This document shows, piece by piece, positions 51,298 to 53,640 of a stretch of 53,640 nucleotides of DNA. Under the pieces are notes generated by a model. It saw only the letters and a program-made list of their open reading frames with translations. It did no database searches and was not told where the DNA came from. The position numbers were made by a program, and so were the translations under genes. Numbering within the stretch: position 1 is the first letter of the stretch; every line of letters begins with the position of its first letter. This DNA is from Thermoanaerobaculia bacterium (GTDB lineage: Bacteria > Acidobacteriota > Thermoanaerobaculia > Multivoradales > JAHZIX01), in NCBI GenBank assembly GCA_027069135.1, contig JALXFE010000318.1, forward strand, positions 1 to 53,640, read 5' to 3'.

Positions 51298-52136
51298 AAG
51301 AAGGACTCCTTGACCACCACGATATCGCCTTCCTGCAGCGGCAAGTCCTGTTCCTGGCCCGAGAGGATGCGCTTGTAGTCGACGGTTTTCTCCAGGCCCT
51401 TTCCCCCCTCCGGGCCGGCCCGTTTGACGAGGATTTTCATCGAGGCTCGATCCGTCAATCCTCCGGCACTGGCGATGGTGGAAAGCAAGGTCAGTCGTTC
51501 GGTGCTCTTGAAGGTGAGCGCACCGGGATGCGCAACCTCACCCAGGCAGTAGACGGTCAGCTCGACGGTGGTCGAGACGTTGATCAGGTCGTTGGCAAAA
51601 AGCGGGATGTTGTAGCGTGGGTCGGCGTGAACCATGAGGTCCCGAATGGGGACTTCGATCTGGGCCGAAAGGCCGTTTTCTGCTCGCCGCAGGATGTAGA
51701 TGACGGCGCCATGGTTTTCCGCCAGACCCCCGGCGGAGGTGATGGCTTCCAAGAGGGTCAGGCTGCTGGTAATGCCTAAGTCTTTGGGCTGTTTGACCGC
51801 ACCGATCACCGAAATAGGCCTGGAAAGGAGCTCCAGAATCTCGACCTTGACGGTCGCTCGCTGGAGGTATCGCTCTTCCAGCTGGCTCTTGATTTCAGCG
51901 GCGAGCTCGGCGGAGGTGCGGCCGGCGGCCCTCACTTCTCCCAACGGAGCGAAGGTGATCAGACCGTCGGTGGAAACCCGGCGCTGGTCGTCGAGATCCG
52001 AGGCCTCGAAGACCTGAATTTCCAGAAGGTCTCGAACGCCGATGCGGTAGCCGTCCTGCTCCTGGCCGAGAAGAGGTACGGCTCCCAGGGCCAGGCAGAA
52101 AAGGAAGGCTCGAGAAATGCGCGAAATCATCCTCAT
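51294..52136 (-). CDS. wza: Wza-like polysaccharide export protein
   Basis: A 280-residue protein. A signal peptide (AFLFCLALGAVPLLGQ) precedes the Poly_export domain (YRIGVRDLLEIQVFEASDL, RVSTDGLITFAPLGEV) and two SLBB-type repeats (ISVIGAVKQPKDLGI and VYCLGEVAHPGALTF with LLEAITSAGGL and LLSTIASAGGL). No lipobox Cys follows the signal, so unlike E. coli Wza it is not evidently a lipoprotein, and it is shorter. The first two codon options are ATG 52136 and 52130. The gap 52137-52238 has only weak promoter-like matches. Confidence 0.9.
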   Translation of the reverse strand: MRMISRISRAFLFCLALGAVPLLGQEQDGYRIGVRDLLEIQVFEASDLDDQRRVSTDGLITFAPLGEVRAAGRTSAELAAEIKSQLEERYLQRATVKVEILELLSRPISVIGAVKQPKDLGITSSLTLLEAITSAGGLAENHGAVIYILRRAENGLSAQIEVPIRDLMVHADPRYNIPLFANDLINVSTTVELTVYCLGEVAHPGALTFKSTERLTLLSTIASAGGLTDRASMKILVKRAGPEGGKGLEKTVDYKRILSGQEQDLPLQEGDIVVVKESFF

Positions 52137-52238
52137 CGTGGCAGATTATTGCACATGAACGCCTTGGCCAGGATGTATTGGCGGACCTCAATGGGTTGAA
52201 AACCAAAGGTTTGGTGGTCGTCGCCCGCCGCGGTCTCC

Positions 52239-53537
52239 TCAAGGCCAGGAAGACTCCCCGAAGCTGATGCCGCTTGTAATCTGGGTCACGGAGCGGTCAA
52301 AACCGGGCAGATTGGAATCGTATTGGGTATCGGTGATGCCGAGCTTGAGATCCGCTTTGCGGCCCAGACCCCATTTGATCTGTACTCGCCAACCGTCGTA
52401 GTCATCGAGCCTCGGAGCGATGGAGGCACCAACGGTGTAGTCCACCTCGCCGGTTTCGGCGGCCAGGAGCAGCTGGGTCCGCCGCCCGAGGGCCCATTCC
52501 GCCGCCAAGCCCACGCGATCGTCCAGGGCGAAGGTAAATCCTTCGGAGATGGAATAGGTGAGATTGCGGCCCGCGGTCGCCCGCAGGGTCAGGCGGGAAC
52601 GGGCCTTGAGGGCGATTTCGATTCGGCCGGTAGCCTCGTCGAATTCTTGGAAGTTGGAGTCCCCGTCTGCCTCCAGGGAACGCAAGGCAGCGTTTGCGAT
52701 GATCTGCCAGGGTTCGCTTTGGAGTCTCACGCCGAGGGTCGGAGACGTGCCGGAATTCGAGAGATTGTTCCGGGAGTTCCTGAACGCCGCTTCCGATCTC
52801 TCGAAACCGAGGTCTACCGACCATCCGCCGCGAAGTTTGGCCCGAAGACCGGCTCGCAGAATGTCCTCGTCGCGATCCAGGAGATCGAAGGGAGCGATGC
52901 GCGGATCTTCCCGCTCCGCATCGTCGACCAGGAAGCGTAACTCGGAGCTCGAAGCGCCGACGAAGAAGGCGAGGTTGCGCCTAAAGAGGATCTCCACATC
53001 GGCGGTGACGACATCTCTGCGATCCGTGACCTGCTGCTCGATCTCCGATGTGGCGAAGCTCAGGCTCTCGTCGCTACTCCCCGTGAGCTCCAAGCTCAAA
53101 CGATTGAAGTAGGCGAAAATACCGACTCCGTAGGACTCATTGATGCGTCGGCGATCCTTCTGGTCTTGCCACCAGACATAGCTCGGAAGCACGTAGGCGG
53201 CGATCGTGGTCTTGGAGCCGGCCGGGAGATAAAAGTGGAGGCCGGCGGCCACCGAGGCCGTGACATCGCTGACGTCCGCCTCACCGCTGCCGACGAAGAC
53301 GTCATCGACGAAGGCCAGGTTTCGAAGGGAGAGCTCCGGTTGGATTCTCATGGCCCCGAGATGCCAACGAGCATTCTTGACGTCGCTTTCGATTCCTTCC
53401 CGACGACTGGTGGCTGCGTCCTGCAGATCTCCGGGGGGCGTATACTGCTGGAATTGGGCAGTGGCCGGGCCGCTCAGGATTCCGATTGCAAGAACGCTCG
53501 AAAGAATGGCCGCCGGCCAAGGGGTGGATGATCGCAT
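52239..53537 (-). CDS. Putative outer-membrane beta-barrel protein
   Basis: A 432-residue protein from ATG 53537, which has GGAGG 4 bases upstream and opens with a signal peptide (ILSSVLAIGILSGPATAQ). The rest alternates short amphipathic strands (for example LSLELTGSSDESLSF, LRAGLRAKLRGGWSVDLGFE, LTLRATAGRNLTYSI) and ends in Phe-Gly-Glu-Ser-Ser-Trp-Pro. Barrels of this kind occur beside Wza/Wzc genes in EPS loci and may help the polymer cross the outer membrane. An upstream in-frame Met at 53621 would put the signal sequence internally and is rejected. Confidence 0.75.
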   Translation of the reverse strand: MRSSTPWPAAILSSVLAIGILSGPATAQFQQYTPPGDLQDAATSRREGIESDVKNARWHLGAMRIQPELSLRNLAFVDDVFVGSGEADVSDVTASVAAGLHFYLPAGSKTTIAAYVLPSYVWWQDQKDRRRINESYGVGIFAYFNRLSLELTGSSDESLSFATSEIEQQVTDRRDVVTADVEILFRRNLAFFVGASSSELRFLVDDAEREDPRIAPFDLLDRDEDILRAGLRAKLRGGWSVDLGFERSEAAFRNSRNNLSNSGTSPTLGVRLQSEPWQIIANAALRSLEADGDSNFQEFDEATGRIEIALKARSRLTLRATAGRNLTYSISEGFTFALDDRVGLAAEWALGRRTQLLLAAETGEVDYTVGASIAPRLDDYDGWRVQIKWGLGRKADLKLGITDTQYDSNLPGFDRSVTQITSGISFGESSWP

Positions 53538-53640
53538 CGCGCCTCCGGGTGAGAAACTTTGAGTAAATTCGAGAACGCCCCGCCGGGTGGGAGCTGGTTG
53601 GCATGATACGGCATCTTTCATGGATTCTCGTCATCCTGAT

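Noticed and set aside
52202-52215. Palindrome ACCAAAGGTTTGGT as a terminator of the barrel-protein gene
   Set aside because: The stem is only 5-6 bp with a 2-4 base loop and is followed by just three T on the minus strand; too weak to call.

Overview
This window looks like a chromosomal surface-polysaccharide region of a high-GC Gram-negative bacterium. The support for Gram-negative is a Wza-type export protein, a tyrosine-kinase co-polymerase, an outer-membrane barrel candidate and many signal peptides. The mix of SdrD-B-like repeat proteins, a lasso-type RiPP leader and heavily fused enzymes would fit Acidobacteriota or a similar phylum, but nothing here fixes the taxonomy. No tRNA, rRNA, CRISPR array or insertion sequence was seen, and no stretch over 300 bases lacks a gene.

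Plus strand, 1-6926. A 5'-truncated secreted repeat protein (SdrD-B-like modules plus Ser/Asp tracts) ends at 2413 and is followed by a long hairpin. A compact four-gene RiPP (ribosomally made, modified peptide) cassette follows. It holds a lasso-cyclase/asparagine-synthase-like enzyme with Ser replacing the catalytic Cys2; a 79-residue precursor whose leader carries the lasso motif YxxPxLxxxGxxxxLT; a protein fusing a phosphoribosyltransferase-like domain to a C-terminal PqqD-like leader-binding (RRE) domain; and an HPr-kinase-like kinase. No B2 (transglutaminase-like) leader peptidase is visible. This is the best candidate in the window for an undescribed system.

Minus strand, 45507 down to 6923. 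About 38.6 kb of almost gapless genes, 20 of them joined by 4-base start/stop overlaps, form an exopolysaccharide or capsule assembly operon. In transcription order it encodes a GDP-fucose synthase-like SDR, the ABC exporter pair Wzm/Wzt, methyltransferases, many GT2 and GT4 glycosyltransferases, a dehydratase/reductase SDR pair, a nonulosonate (sialic-acid-like) branch (NeuA fused to a KdsC-like phosphatase, and NeuB), acetyl/acyl and deacetylase functions, an O-antigen polymerase/ligase, a CapA-glycosyltransferase fusion, a CapK-like adenylate-forming enzyme, a GT-C membrane enzyme, an NTP_transf_5 nucleotidyltransferase, a sugar aminotransferase and finally an unusual phosphoglycosyl transferase. 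The operon converges on the RiPP cassette with a 4-base stop overlap at 6923-6926.

Minus strand, 53537 down to 45642. An outer-membrane barrel candidate, Wza-like export protein, Wzc-like BY-kinase, CpsB/YwqE-type phosphatase, a secreted TPR-like protein and a secreted unknown protein preceded by a good promoter form the export/regulatory block.

Together the minus-strand genes can supply sugar nucleotides, load a first sugar on a polyprenyl phosphate, extend and decorate a repeat unit, and export it. Wzx flippase, GDP-mannose dehydratase and some sugar-pathway steps are absent and would have to be encoded elsewhere. Functions are inferred from sequence motifs read by eye; no database search was run.
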